Below are positions 1 to 8,998 of a stretch of DNA of 64,000 nt, piece by piece; position 1 is the first letter of the stretch; every line of letters begins with the position of its first letter. A program made the position numbers and the translations under genes. The notes beneath the pieces are model-generated. The model saw only the letters and a program-made list of their open reading frames with translations. It did no database searches and was not told the DNA's origin. The stretch is from Verrucomicrobia bacterium Tous-C9LFEB (GTDB lineage Bacteria > Acidobacteriota > Terriglobia > Terriglobales > Acidobacteriaceae): positions 1 through 64,000 of the forward strand of contig CAJCIP010000011.1 of NCBI GenBank assembly GCA_903970445.1, in the 5' to 3' direction.

Positions 1-98
1 CGCAGCCAGGCGTAGTCGTCGGATAGTTCTGTGCCGTGGAGGGATGTTGTATGAGGTTCGCGCTGAGCGACAGGCGGTACGAGATCGTTAGAAGCCAT
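1..98 (-). CDS. S9 family peptidase (oligopeptidase B-like), N-terminal fragment
   Basis: Only the first 32 codons lie in the window; the gene runs off the left edge. Reading the minus strand from the ATG at 98 gives an N-terminus with PPVAQREPHTTSLHG followed by DDYAWLR. This matches the conserved opening of oligopeptidase B and prolyl oligopeptidases (pattern PP.A...P...T.HG...DDY.WLR), cytosolic serine peptidases that cleave small peptides; the segment leads into the beta-propeller. The catalytic domain is outside the window, so the exact subfamily cannot be settled. It is divergent from the TPM-domain gene at 225, with 126 bases of shared upstream DNA. Confidence 0.75.
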   Translation of the reverse strand, partial: MASNDLVPPVAQREPHTTSLHGTELSDDYAWL

Positions 99-224
99 AG
101 GTCGCTTCACAGGATAACGTGCGAGGCTCAAATTGAAGTTAAAGAGCAGCCCTGGGGTCGCTAGGAGACCCGTCCGCTTGCCGCTGATGAAAAGGTCGCC
201 GCGCGTGCGGAGTACGATAGCGCT

Positions 225-1040
225 GTGTCCTCGTGGTTGCGAAACTCGTTGCTTCTGCTCCTGTGTGTCGCGGGCACTGTGGCGTTTGCCGAGAAGGCCT
301 CCGAGCTCCCGCAGCCTACAAGCTATGTGAACGACTTCGCCGGCGTAATCGACGCAGGCTCACAGCAGCAGATCGACGATTTAGCCCGGCAGCTTTACAC
401 AAAGGCTCACGCAACCATCGAGGTCGTCACGATCAAGTCTCTGGAAGGCGAGCCGATTCAGAACTTCGCAACAGAGCTGGAAGACAAGTGGAAAGTTGGA
501 GCAAAAGGCACGGATAAAGGCCTGCTCATGATCTTCTCCATCCAGGACCACAAGCGTTGGATCGAAGTTGGCTACGGGCTTGAAGGCATTCTGAATGATG
601 CCAAGGTTGGGGACATTGGCCGCAGCATGGTGCCTCAACTACAGCAAGGCGAGTATGGACCGGCGATTTTCTCCGGGGAACAGCAGATCGCGAATGTAAT
701 CGCAGCGGATGCTGGCGTGACACTCGATGCAGCCGCCGTTCAGCACACATATCACCGCGAGAACGCTAGCTATGGACGCAGGTTCAATTGGGTAGGCTTA
801 ATCATTCTTGTGTTGTTCCTTTTCACGATCTTCGGCCGTCGCGGCGGCGGCGGACCGGGTGGAGGAAGCTTCATTCCCTGGTTCCTACTTGGATCATTGA
901 TGGGTGGTGGCCGCGCCGGGTTGGGAGGCGGGGGCGGCGGTTTCGATGGCGGCGGGTCAAGTAGCGGGGACGATGGCGGGGACTTCGGCGGCGGATTTGG
1001 CGGTGGTTCCGGTGGTGGCGGCGCTGGTGGTGATTGGTAA
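225..1040 (+). CDS. TPM-domain (YgcG-type) membrane protein
   Basis: A 271-residue protein starting at a GTG. It has a signal peptide (hydrophobic run at residues 8-22), then a TPM domain at about 30-165 that opens with the typical YVNDFAGVIDAGSQQQI and contains the DKGLLMIFS and VGYGLEGIL strands. A membrane helix (about 190-205) follows, then a glycine-rich tail with long G runs and a few D/S. This is the TPM_phosphatase/YgcG architecture. The family is usually called a putative phosphatase or envelope-quality protein, and its biochemical role is not firmly known. It sits 42 bases before lemA, a common pairing, so the two are probably co-transcribed. A -10-like TACGAT lies 6 bases before the GTG, so a leaderless message is possible. 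Confidence 0.88.
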   Translation: MSSWLRNSLLLLLCVAGTVAFAEKASELPQPTSYVNDFAGVIDAGSQQQIDDLARQLYTKAHATIEVVTIKSLEGEPIQNFATELEDKWKVGAKGTDKGLLMIFSIQDHKRWIEVGYGLEGILNDAKVGDIGRSMVPQLQQGEYGPAIFSGEQQIANVIAADAGVTLDAAAVQHTYHRENASYGRRFNWVGLIILVLFLFTIFGRRGGGGPGGGSFIPWFLLGSLMGGGRAGLGGGGGGFDGGGSSSGDDGGDFGGGFGGGSGGGGAGGDW

Positions 1041-1082
1041 GTGGCGTAAGCTGATGTGCGAACGGTAGTGAAAGGAATTTCG

Positions 1083-1679
1083 ATGAAGCGTGGTGGATTG
1101 GTGGCGATCGGTTTAGTAGTGGTCTTGGGACTCGTGGTCCTGCTTGGTTTCGGCAGCTACATCTCGTCGAAGAATCAGATGGTGTCCATGGACGAAGAAG
1201 TGAACCAGGCGTATTCGCAAGTCAACGTGGTGCAGCAACGCCGGCTTGACCTGATTCCAAATCTTGTTGCCAGCGTGAAAGGCTACGTCAAGGAGGAAGA
1301 AACGGTGCTGACGAACATCGCTAATGCGCGCGCCGGGGTCATCGCATCTGCTTCTGACAAGCCAAGCACCGCGAACATACAGGCCAATGAGCACCTCAGT
1401 GCCACCCTGATCCCGCTCTTCCGCCTGCAAGAGGCTTACCCGAATTTGAAGGCGGATGCGCAATTCATGCGGCTGGAGGATGAGCTTGCAGGAACCGAGA
1501 ACCGCATTGCCGTGGAGCGGCAGCGCTATAACAAAACACTCCAGGCTTACAACACCTATGTGCGTCAGTTTCCTAACAGTTTCTGGGCAGGCTTCGCCGG
1601 CTTCCATGCGAAGGAAGATCAGTATTTCCGTGGCAATCCGGAAAACAACACAGCGCCTAAGGTGGACTTCAACAAGTAA
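1083..1679 (+). CDS. lemA: LemA family protein
   Basis: A 198-residue LemA protein. It has an N-terminal membrane anchor (residues about 5-25, hydrophobic, ending SYISSKNQMV), then the all-helical LemA domain with the diagnostic NLVASVKGY, NIANARAGVI, RLQEAYPNLKAD and AVERQRYNKTLQAYN segments. I chose the ATG at 1083 because a purine-rich AAAGGAA lies just upstream; a longer in-frame GTG at 1056 has no such site. LemA proteins are membrane proteins of unknown mechanism that often pair with TPM-domain proteins, as here. A strong terminator follows directly, so the two genes form a closed unit. Confidence 0.92.
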   Translation: MKRGGLVAIGLVVVLGLVVLLGFGSYISSKNQMVSMDEEVNQAYSQVNVVQQRRLDLIPNLVASVKGYVKEEETVLTNIANARAGVIASASDKPSTANIQANEHLSATLIPLFRLQEAYPNLKADAQFMRLEDELAGTENRIAVERQRYNKTLQAYNTYVRQFPNSFWAGFAGFHAKEDQYFRGNPENNTAPKVDFNK

Positions 1680-1700
1680 TCAGCTGTTCCTGTTGAGGGT

Positions 1701-1730
1701 AAGGCCGGCACGCTGTGCCGGCCTTCTTTT
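1701..1730 (+). terminator. Rho-independent terminator after lemA
   Basis: Perfect 11-bp stem (AAGGCCGGCAC / GTGCCGGCCTT) with a GCT loop, followed by CTTTTT, 21 bases after the lemA stop codon. It separates the TPM/LemA unit from the next gene. Confidence 0.92.
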
Positions 1731-1748
1731 TGGTTTAGGGTTGGGGAT

Positions 1749-3011
1749 ATGAGCGAGATACCCCAGCGCGCAACCAGCGCAGCCATGCTGATGGGCATGC
1801 CTGTTATGGACGCTAGCGGTCGCTCCTGTGGGCGTGTGCACGAACTTGCGGTAGATGTCTCGAGTGACGCCAACCACATCGCTGGCTTCGTGGTGCAGAA
1901 GCGAAGCGGAGGGCAGTCGAAATCCAGCTATCTTCCGGTGGACGCTTTGATTGTGCCTGGAGGCAACGATAAGGCATTCCAGGCCGAAGTTCAGCCTGGC
2001 ACACCACCCTCGATGGATGACTTCCTGTTGATCGATCGCGACCTCCTCGATCAACAGATTATCGATGTCGACGGGCGCAAGGTTGTACGGGTGAACGATG
2101 TTGAATTGCTTTGGGAAAGCGGCAGCAATGGGCCTGAGTTGCGCATATCCGATGTAGAAGTTGGTATGCGCGGCGCTGCCCGGCGCATGCTCAAAGGGCT
2201 GCCTGCGGCGCAGGTTTTCAGCATCTCGAATCAATTTACAGCGCGGGCCATTCCGTGGAGCTGTGTCGACCTAATCGACAGAGACCCGGCACGCCGGGTG
2301 AAGTTGAAGATCGAACAGGCGAGACTGTCGAAGCTTCACCCGTCCGACATCGCGGATATTTTGGAGGATTTGGGTCCATCGGAGCGTGAAGCTGTCTTCA
2401 CGAGCCTTGATGAAGAAACAGCGGCGGAGACACTCGAAGAAATTGATCCGAAGCTGCAAAAGGCGCTCTTGCAGGGACTCAATTCCGAGCGCGCTGCGGG
2501 AATCATCGAGGAGATGGACCCGGGCGCCGCCGCCGACCTTCTTGCGGAGCTGTCCGATGAGGAAAGCGAGGCCATCCTCGAAGAGATGGAACCTGAAGAG
2601 CGCCATGACGTCGAGGAGCTCCTTGAGTTTTCCTCCGACACAGCCGCTGGACGCATGACAAAGGACTTCGTCGATGTTGATTTTGGTGCTTCTGTAAGCG
2701 ATGCCGTCGACGCGCTGCGTGTTTTTGAGGGGGATGCTGACACAATCACAGAGGTCTATCTGCTGAACGAACAGCAGCAGTTGAAAGGCATCGTTACGTT
2801 ACCCCGCCTTTTGCTTGCAAAGAGCGATACTGCGCTCGAAAAACTGGCAGAAGGACACATCGTCTTCTGCAAGCTGCAGGAGTCTCAGGATCGCGTCGCG
2901 GAGTTGTTTGATAAGTACAATCTCAGATCGCTGCCGGTGATCGATCCATCCAGCAAACTCATCGGGGTGATTCACGCGGAACAGGTGATCGCCCAGCTCC
3001 GCGAAGGCTAA
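1749..3011 (+). CDS. PRC-barrel / MgtE_N / CBS-domain protein, probable metal-transport regulator
   Basis: A 420-residue soluble protein with no membrane segment. Residues 15-75 look like a PRC barrel (GRVHELAVDVSSDANHIAGF), with a second PRC-like segment at about 105-165 (IIDVDGRKVVRVNDVELLW). Residues 190-290 are the acidic MgtE N-terminal superhelical domain with repeated helices (SKLHPSDIADILEDL, AAGIIEEMDPGAAADLLAEL). Residues 300-415 are a pair of CBS domains. In the MgtE channel these cytosolic domains sense Mg2+ and gate the pore. Here the pore is absent and an NRAMP-like transporter lies 139 bases downstream on the same strand. I infer that the protein senses intracellular Mg2+ or Mn2+ and controls that transporter. 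Confidence 0.9.
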   Translation: MSEIPQRATSAAMLMGMPVMDASGRSCGRVHELAVDVSSDANHIAGFVVQKRSGGQSKSSYLPVDALIVPGGNDKAFQAEVQPGTPPSMDDFLLIDRDLLDQQIIDVDGRKVVRVNDVELLWESGSNGPELRISDVEVGMRGAARRMLKGLPAAQVFSISNQFTARAIPWSCVDLIDRDPARRVKLKIEQARLSKLHPSDIADILEDLGPSEREAVFTSLDEETAAETLEEIDPKLQKALLQGLNSERAAGIIEEMDPGAAADLLAELSDEESEAILEEMEPEERHDVEELLEFSSDTAAGRMTKDFVDVDFGASVSDAVDALRVFEGDADTITEVYLLNEQQQLKGIVTLPRLLLAKSDTALEKLAEGHIVFCKLQESQDRVAELFDKYNLRSLPVIDPSSKLIGVIHAEQVIAQLREG

Positions 3012-3149
3012 GTGGCCTCAAGACGAACGCTGCTGCTGTAACAGACCCGTACCTCTCGCGAGGTAGTGTAGAAACAGGGAAGGGAGTCTCTTGCAAAACG
3101 AAAGAACACAGCCCGTTATGCAGGATTTGCTTTCATCGGCGGTGCACGT

Positions 3150-4409
3150 TTGACGGGGTGGCGCCGTTGGCGCACCAGCATCTTCCTGTTCCTGGCGGTC
3201 CTCGGCCCGGGCTTCATCACCGCAAACGTCGATAACGACGCCGGTGGAATCCTTACCTATTCGCAGGCGGGAGCCAAGTACGGTTACAGCCTGCTTTGGA
3301 CGATGCTGCCGATTACCATCGCGCTGATCGTTGTGCAGGAAATGTGCGCTCGCATGGGCGTGGTAACGGGCAAAGGTCTCAGCGACCTGATTCGTGAAGA
3401 GTTTGGTCTGCGCATGACCTTCTTCATGATGCTCCTGCTGGTTATCGTGAACTTCCTGAACGTCGCGACAGAGTTCGCGGGCATTGCCGGCTCTTTGCAA
3501 CTATTTCACATCAGCAAGTACATCACCGTGCCATTATGCGCAGTCGCGGTATGGGCGCTCGTCGTGCGCGGCGACTACAAGAGCGTTGAGAAGATATTCC
3601 TTGTCGCGAGCGTTTTTTACATCGCTTATGTCATCGCGGGTGTGATGTCGAACCCTGATTGGCACACCGCGCTTGTTGAAACTGTGAAGCTCCCACAGCG
3701 GTCTGTCTGGCGGGATCACGATTATGTATACATGACGATTGGCGTGATCGGCACCACGATTACGCCGTGGATGCAGTTCTATTTGCAGTCATCGATTGTC
3801 GACAAGGGCGTCACAGTGAAGCAATACAAAGCTTCGCGGCTGGATGTCATCGTCGGGTCTATCTTTACGGACATTGTGGCCTGGTTCATCATCGTGGTCT
3901 GTGCAGCCACTCTCTATACACATGGCATGCGCGAGGTGAACGATGCCGCGGACGCTGCCCAGGCAATGAAGCCGCTCGCCGACCGCTACGCTTCGATCCT
4001 TTTCGCTGCTGGTCTCTTCAATGCCTCCTTCTTTGCCGCGTCCATTCTTCCTCTTTCTACCGCATACACGGTCTGCGAAGGCCTTGGCTTTGAAAGCGGC
4101 CTGGATCGCAATTTCAAACAGGCGCCCTTCTTCTACTGGTTCTACACATTCCTCATTGCCGCAGGCGCCGGTGTGGTGCTCATTCCGCAGTTTCCAATGA
4201 TGAAGATGAGCGTGTTTTCACAAGTGCTCAATGGCGTGTTGCTGCCGTTTGTTCTGTACTTTATGTTGAAGCTCATCAACAAGAAGGAACTCATGGGCAA
4301 GTACACGAATTCGCGCTGGTTTAACGCGATCGCCTGGACAACTGCGATCGTTGTCGTTGGGCTTTCGTTGGTGATGGTGTGGCAGGGACTACATCCCGGA
4401 TCCGGCTAG
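3150..4409 (+). CDS. NRAMP-family divalent metal transporter, divergent metal site
   Basis: A 419-residue polytopic membrane protein with about 11 helices. It starts at TTG 3150, the only usable start in the frame after a stop at 3069. Overall it matches NRAMP transporters (GPGFIT in TM1, TGKGLSDLIREEFG after TM3). The metal-coordinating motifs are not canonical. The TM1 DPGN motif is replaced by D28-N-D-A, in NVDNDAGGI. The TM6 MPHN motif is replaced by T205-P-W-M, in TITPWMQFYLQSS. Loss of the TM6 methionine, which confers preference for soft transition metals, suggests a harder ion such as Mg2+ or Mn2+, as known for NRAMP-related Mg transporters. The upstream MgtE_N/CBS gene supports this reading, but the substrate is inferred. 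Confidence 0.88.
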   Translation: MTGWRRWRTSIFLFLAVLGPGFITANVDNDAGGILTYSQAGAKYGYSLLWTMLPITIALIVVQEMCARMGVVTGKGLSDLIREEFGLRMTFFMMLLLVIVNFLNVATEFAGIAGSLQLFHISKYITVPLCAVAVWALVVRGDYKSVEKIFLVASVFYIAYVIAGVMSNPDWHTALVETVKLPQRSVWRDHDYVYMTIGVIGTTITPWMQFYLQSSIVDKGVTVKQYKASRLDVIVGSIFTDIVAWFIIVVCAATLYTHGMREVNDAADAAQAMKPLADRYASILFAAGLFNASFFAASILPLSTAYTVCEGLGFESGLDRNFKQAPFFYWFYTFLIAAGAGVVLIPQFPMMKMSVFSQVLNGVLLPFVLYFMLKLINKKELMGKYTNSRWFNAIAWTTAIVVVGLSLVMVWQGLHPGSG

Positions 4410-4421
4410 TACCCGAATTGC

Positions 4422-4883
4422 CTAGAGAAGCTTGCCGACGGACAGGTCTCGAATGAGCGTGAGATCTGCTGCCAGGAAGTCAAAATCAGGCAGCCGTTCC
4501 AGTGAACTCCACTGCATGTCTTGGAAGATTCGATTCTCCAACTCTCCGCTGAAATCAGTGACGCGGAAAAACTGGATTTCGATCGCTCCACCGTTTCTAT
4601 AGACATGATTCACCGTGGTGATCCGCTGGCCAACGGAAGCCGTAATTCCCAGTTCCTCGTTGAGTTCGCGCGCAAGGGCGGCTTCCGCAGTTTCTCCTGG
4701 TTCGACCTTGCCGCCAGGAAACTCCCATTTCAGGCTCATTGGCTGATCGGGGCGGCGCTGGCACACCAGAACCTCACGGCCTGCCTCGGTCTCTCGCAAG
4801 ATGAGCGCAGCCACGACATGCCGAAGAGGTCTGTTGGACGCTTGAGGCCGTTTTCCATTCAGTTTGCGTATCGGCTCTTTCAC
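4422..4883 (-). CDS. MutT-type Nudix hydrolase ((deoxy)nucleoside triphosphate pyrophosphohydrolase)
   Basis: A 153-residue single-domain Nudix protein. The Nudix box GX5EX7REUXEEXGU is complete: GGKVEPGETAEAALARELNE followed by ELG. It opens with VVAALILRE and contains the MutT-like KWEFPGG. Enzymes of this type clean the nucleotide pool by hydrolysing oxidised dGTP or CTP analogues to monophosphates with Mg2+; the substrate cannot be fixed from sequence. It ends 12 bases from the stop of the converging NRAMP gene. The HAD gene on the same strand lies downstream of a separate start, so this gene is probably monocistronic. Confidence 0.9.
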   Translation of the reverse strand: MKEPIRKLNGKRPQASNRPLRHVVAALILRETEAGREVLVCQRRPDQPMSLKWEFPGGKVEPGETAEAALARELNEELGITASVGQRITTVNHVYRNGGAIEIQFFRVTDFSGELENRIFQDMQWSSLERLPDFDFLAADLTLIRDLSVGKLL

Positions 4884-4924
4884 GTAAGCACAGTGTAGAC
4901 GTTACGTTGAAAGCACCGGAAGCG

Positions 4925-5725
4925 TCAGCATTGCCGCACCGCAGCAGGGTAGAAGACGTGCCAGCCGGCTTCCGCGCTTCGGTGTGCGAGTTCCGGCGAT
5001 GGATTGACGGGAAACGCCGCCTTCGCAATGGAAAGCATGGCCGCGTCATGCACTGAATTCCCAAACACCGCGTCCGGTACCGAGATCCCCGCCCGGTATA
5101 AAGCCCACACTTTGCCCTCATCGGTAGGTACATCGATCAGGCGATTTGTCGCGTGGCCTGCCTGGACTTCGACGCAGGCAGCCAGTACCCGCGACGGAGC
5201 GATCCCGAAGCGCTTCACGCCTTCCTTGATGACCCAGTCGCAGGTGGAACTCACGGCCCATATCTCAACTCCCTTGCTATGCAGAGTTGTCACAAGTTCG
5301 AGCATCTCCGGAAAGATGTTTGGCTCGATATATTCGGCAAAGAATTTTGCGGCGGCATTGCGCATCGCAGTTTCTTCAATCCCCTCGTATACCTGGACCA
5401 TTTCGCCGCAGATGGCCAGCTCGGATATATCTCCGCTCTTGTAACGGGCGTATCGCTCGTTGAGCCAATCGGTAGCTGAGCGTGACAGAAGGCCGGTATC
5501 CATCGTCCACCGCATGAAAGAAGACCCGGCATCGCCCGACCACAGCGTTCCGTCACAGTCGAACACGGCCATTCTTGAGGCGGCGTTGGCCGCGCGAGTC
5601 AGGAACTCTTCTGTTGCGAGGCTTTCAGGAACGGACGATGTTGAGGCTGTTTCGGGGGTGCTCAATGCTTCTCCAAAAAGGCAGGTGCCGAAGATGAGTA
5701 GAGCAGCGAAGCCTCGAAATGCCAA
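4925..5725 (-). CDS. Exported HAD-superfamily phosphatase (phosphoserine-phosphatase-like)
   Basis: The frame is open to about 5851, but a terminator hairpin of the preceding gene sits at 5743-5770, so translation must begin after it. I chose TTG 5725, which gives about 266 residues and a signal-peptide-like start (MAFRGFAALLIFGTCLFGEA). HAD motif I is VFDCDGTLW (nucleophile Asp and general acid Asp). Motif II is WAVSSTCDW, and the C-terminal motif is FGNSVHDAAML. The cap is small and helical, as in PSP/HAD-IB enzymes. An exported enzyme would release phosphate from small phosphorylated compounds in the periplasm. The start site and substrate are uncertain; the catalytic motifs are clear. Confidence 0.78.
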   Translation of the reverse strand: MAFRGFAALLIFGTCLFGEALSTPETASTSSVPESLATEEFLTRAANAASRMAVFDCDGTLWSGDAGSSFMRWTMDTGLLSRSATDWLNERYARYKSGDISELAICGEMVQVYEGIEETAMRNAAAKFFAEYIEPNIFPEMLELVTTLHSKGVEIWAVSSTCDWVIKEGVKRFGIAPSRVLAACVEVQAGHATNRLIDVPTDEGKVWALYRAGISVPDAVFGNSVHDAAMLSIAKAAFPVNPSPELAHRSAEAGWHVFYPAAVRQC

Positions 5726-5742
5726 ACTTCGAAAAAGAAAGA

Positions 5743-5770
5743 GGCCGAGCAAACTTGAGTCTGCTCGGCC
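5743..5770 (-). terminator. Rho-independent terminator after the frameshifted lipoprotein gene
   Basis: On the minus strand GGCCGAGCA and TGCTCGGCC form a 9-bp stem with a 10-base loop, followed by TCTTTCTTTTTC. It lies 38 bases past the lipoprotein stop codon, and it rules out start codons above 5743 for the HAD gene. Confidence 0.87.
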
Positions 5771-5808
5771 CCGATGGCAAAGCCCATAAGGAGCTTCAGC
5801 CGAAAGCC

Positions 5809-6621
5809 TTACTGCTTCGTGAGCGTGCCTGAGCCGGATGCCGAGCCGCATGGACCCGCCACCTGCACGCCGGAGAGTGTTAGCGTCGTCGCGTCGGTCG
5901 AGAACGTGCCCTGAATGTTGATCTGCGCCTGTGATTGTGAGTCTGTGTAGAGCACGGTGAAGGAGCTGCCCGTCACCTGCGCCGATGCACTGGAGTGGGG
6001 CTGACGAAGCAGGGATTGTTGCCGCCGCCGAACGTGCCCGTTCCGCTCATCTGAAAGTTGCCGTTAACGTCCGGGGTGGTGTTTTGTGTCAGCGAGGCGC
6101 TTACCGGGATCACATCGCCATCCGGGTCTGTAAAGCTGCCGGTGTAGGTTCCCGATATATCGGCATAAGCCTGCGATGTTGCGTCGGCAGGTTTCACGAA
6201 AGCACAGGAGCCGCCATTCACTGTGTACGTGGTGTTGCTGATGGACTTGCCATCTGCCGCGAGCACGCCCGTCAGGACCAGTGTGCCTCCGGCAACGCCA
6301 GTCCCCATTAGGGTCACGCGGTTCTGCGCGTCAGCGGAGCCCGTCACAGCAAAAGCCTTGCTGGGAGCAACGCAGGCCGAAGCCGAGTTGGAGTGCAGAA
6401 TTCCACTGAAAACTCGTGTTCGTTCCTGTGAGCTCGCCCGAAAACGAAGGAAGCTGTGCGGCTGCCGCCGATGCGGATGTGAACTGCCAGTTGCCAGTGA
6501 CAGCGACAGCCGCCGCCGTTACTGGAGACGAGAGGAAGCCGTTGCCGCAGCCTGTTAATGAGGCCAAACCAAGAGTGAGGGGAAGCAAGAAAACTGCACT
6601 GCGAGATGAACGAAAAATCAT
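5809..6621 (-). pseudogene. Frameshifted secreted lipoprotein gene
   Basis: Three pieces in three frames add up to one lipoprotein of about 270 residues. Piece 1 starts at ATG 6621 with a lipoprotein signal (lipobox LTGC) and a Thr/Ser/Ala-rich mature start (VTGNWQFTSASAAAAQ). At 6409-6412 a run of four A (T on the coding strand) breaks the frame. Dropping one base restores SFSGILHSNSASACVAPSKA, which continues into VTGSADAQNRVTLMG. A second shift near 5987-5993 leads into ASAQVTGSSFTVLYTDSQ and ends at GSGTLTKQ with TAA 5809. The repeated T/G/S-rich beta-strand pattern is kept across all three pieces, so the break is recent or a sequencing error. The function of the family is unknown. Confidence 0.8.
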
Positions 6622-6803
6622 GTATGCTCCGGGGCCGTTACTACGGTGAGTTACCAGAGGAGTATGAGCGAATCCCAGGACCGGGCGATAGCTCGTTCGT
6701 AGCAGCACCTGCCCGAAAAGCGTCTTCGTCGTAAATCTAGATCGCGCCAGCCGAAACTAAGTCTGAAACTCTGCAACTTCTCGCGTCTGCAAGCATCAAT
6801 CTA

Positions 6804-6824
6804 TTTGACAGTAAGTCACTCACA
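6804..6824 (+). promoter_or_regulatory. HAIR-like operator (HspR site) before dnaK
   Basis: TTTGACA-N7-ACTCACA, an imperfect inverted repeat with the exact half-site spacing of the HspR HAIR element (CTTGAGT-N7-ACTCAAG) and 9 of 14 positions matching. It lies 54 bases before the dnaK ATG, and TTGACA within it could also serve as a -35 element. An hspR gene is in the same window at 12851, which makes repression of dnaK by HspR plausible. The match is degenerate. Confidence 0.5.
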
Positions 6825-6877
6825 TGCGAGAGTGAAGAAGTCACGAGATACGGGCTCAGGCTCATCAGGGGAAGAAC

Positions 6878-8794
6878 ATGGCAAAAATCATTGGTATCGA
6901 TCTTGGAACGACGAACAGCTGCGTCGCGGTGATGGAGGGTGGCGAACCCAAGGTGATCGCGAACGAAGAAGGTGGTCGTACGACTCCATCCATCGTCGCG
7001 TTTACAAAAAATGGTGAGCGCCTGGTCGGGCAGGTGGCGAAACGTCAGGCCATCACCAACCCGGAAAACACAATTTACTCCATCAAACGCTTTATGGGCC
7101 GTCGGTTGAACGAGGTCGGCGACGAGATGAAGATGGTGCCCTACAAGGTGGTTTCCAAAGGTGACAACATCGCTGTTCTGGCCCAGGGCAAGGAATACAC
7201 AGCCCCCGAAGTTTCAGCGATGATCCTGCAGAAGCTGAAGAAAGCTGCGGAAGACTACCTCGGCACTTCGGTTACCGAAGCCGTCATTACAGTTCCGGCG
7301 TACTTCAACGATGCACAGCGCCAGGCCACGAAAGACGCCGGCAAAATTGCCGGTTTGGACGTCAAACGCATCGTGAACGAGCCTACGGCGGCGGCTCTGG
7401 CCTACGGTCTCGACAAGAAGAAGGACGAGACGATCGCTGTATATGATTTTGGCGGCGGTACGTTTGACGTGTCGATCCTCGAGGTCGGCGACGGTGTTAT
7501 TGAAGTGAAGTCGACCAACGGCGATACGCACCTCGGCGGCGACAACCTCGACCAGCGCATTGTGGAATGGCTCATCAAGGAATTCAAAGACGAGTCCGGT
7601 CTGGACCTGACGGCAAAGGGGAACGAAATGGCTCTGCAGCGCCTCAAGGACGCTGCGGAACGCGCCAAGATCGAGCTCTCGACTGCGCAGGAAACCGAAA
7701 TCAACCTGCCGTTTATCACGGCGGATGCCAGCGGACCGAAGCACCTTGTGCGCACGTTGAGCCGCGCCAAGCTGGAGTCATTAGTTGACGACTTGCTCCA
7801 GAAGTCAGTCGGACCATGCAAGCAGGCGATGACCGATGCCGGCGTAGACGCCAGCAAGATCGATGAGGTGGTGCTGGTCGGCGGACAGACGCGCATGCCG
7901 GCGATTCAGAAGCTGGTGAAAGACCTCTTCGGCAAGGAGCCGCACAAGGGTGTAAACCCTGACGAAGTCGTGGCAATCGGCGCGGCGATTCAGGGCGGTG
8001 TGCTCGCGGGCGATGTGAAGGATCTGCTGCTGCTCGACGTAACTCCGCTGACACTGGCAATCGAAACGATGGGCGGCGTGGCAACGGGCATGATTCCGCG
8101 CAACACGACAATTCCGACGAAGAAGACGGAAACATTTTCGACGGCGGCTGATTCGCAAACGGAAGTCGAAGTACACGTGCTCCAGGGCGAGCGTCCGATG
8201 GCGTCACAGAACCGGACACTCGGCAAGTTCAAGCTGAGCGGCATCCCTCCGGCTCCGCGCGGTGTGCCGCAGATCGAGGTCACGTTCGACATCGACGCGA
8301 ACGGCATTCTGAACGTCACGGCGAAGGACAACGCGACTGGTAAGGACCAGAAGATCACCATCACGAGTTCTTCGGGTCTAAGCAAGGAAGAAGTCGAGCG
8401 CATGGCGAAGGAAGCTGAGGCGCACGCCTCCGAAGATAAGGAAGCTAAGGAGAAGATCGAGGCTCGCAACCAGCTCGATTCCATGGTCTACAACGTCGAG
8501 AAGATGCTGAAGGAAGGCGGCGAGAAGGTAGATGCTGCGGATAAGGGCGATGTAGAGTCCGCTCTTGCTGATGCAAAGACCACGCTGACCGGTGACCCAG
8601 GTGCGACGGAACTGGCAGCAGCGCGTGAGCGCCTGACGACCGCGAGCCACAAGCTTGCAGAGGCCCTTTATAAGGCCAACGCAGCAGGCTCGGCGGCTCC
8701 GACAGATGGCGATGCAGCTTCTGCGGGAACCGCTGACGAGGCAAAGAAGGACGAAGGCGTCATCGACGCTGAGTATGTTGACTCCGCGAAGTAA
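6878..8794 (+). CDS. dnaK: Molecular chaperone DnaK (Hsp70)
   Basis: A 638-residue Hsp70 of normal length. The ATPase domain (1-385) opens with [19 protein letters not shown] and has the phosphate-2 loop [18 protein letters not shown]. The interdomain linker [11 protein letters not shown] is followed by the substrate-binding domain ([20 protein letters not shown]) and a helical lid. It ends [21 protein letters not shown] ribosome binding site precedes the ATG. The protein folds and protects cytosolic proteins with DnaJ and GrpE. The downstream order is a small protein, a DNA glycosylase and dnaJ; grpE is not in this block. A hairpin after the stop suggests that dnaK is mostly transcribed alone. 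Expression is probably controlled by HspR through the HAIR-like site upstream. Confidence 0.98.
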   Translation: MAKIIGIDLGTTNSCVAVMEGGEPKVIANEEGGRTTPSIVAFTKNGERLVGQVAKRQAITNPENTIYSIKRFMGRRLNEVGDEMKMVPYKVVSKGDNIAVLAQGKEYTAPEVSAMILQKLKKAAEDYLGTSVTEAVITVPAYFNDAQRQATKDAGKIAGLDVKRIVNEPTAAALAYGLDKKKDETIAVYDFGGGTFDVSILEVGDGVIEVKSTNGDTHLGGDNLDQRIVEWLIKEFKDESGLDLTAKGNEMALQRLKDAAERAKIELSTAQETEINLPFITADASGPKHLVRTLSRAKLESLVDDLLQKSVGPCKQAMTDAGVDASKIDEVVLVGGQTRMPAIQKLVKDLFGKEPHKGVNPDEVVAIGAAIQGGVLAGDVKDLLLLDVTPLTLAIETMGGVATGMIPRNTTIPTKKTETFSTAADSQTEVEVHVLQGERPMASQNRTLGKFKLSGIPPAPRGVPQIEVTFDIDANGILNVTAKDNATGKDQKITITSSSGLSKEEVERMAKEAEAHASEDKEAKEKIEARNQLDSMVYNVEKMLKEGGEKVDAADKGDVESALADAKTTLTGDPGATELAAARERLTTASHKLAEALYKANAAGSAAPTDGDAASAGTADEAKKDEGVIDAEYVDSAK

Positions 8795-8837
8795 GCTGCG
8801 AACCGGATCGACATCTCACACGTACCAGGAAACACAA

Positions 8838-8875
8838 GGGGGAGCACTTCAAAGCGAAGTCTCCTCCTTCTTGCA
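8838..8875 (+). terminator. Terminator-like hairpin after dnaK
   Basis: GGGGAG-C-ACTTC pairs with GAAGT-CTCCTC around an AAAGC loop (about 11 bp with one bulge and one G-U pair), followed by CTTCTTG. It is 44 bases past the dnaK stop. Confidence 0.65.
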
Positions 8876-8998
8876 GAACTGAACAGAAGAATTCGCTCAG
8901 TTCAAGTTTGCGTGGATCGTGGTGGTGACATGCAAAGGGCACGAATCAAAGCAAGAGCGGATGCGTTCTAACCGATAGCAGCAGGTGGAGGTAGAGAA

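Noticed and set aside
6805-6833. A standard sigma-70 promoter using TTGACA at 6805
   Set aside because: No acceptable -10 hexamer follows at 16-18 bases, so I list the site as a HAIR-like operator and leave the promoter open.
7214-8484. Long antisense frames in dnaK
   Set aside because: dnaK is highly conserved and continuous; antisense frames are a known effect of its codon bias.
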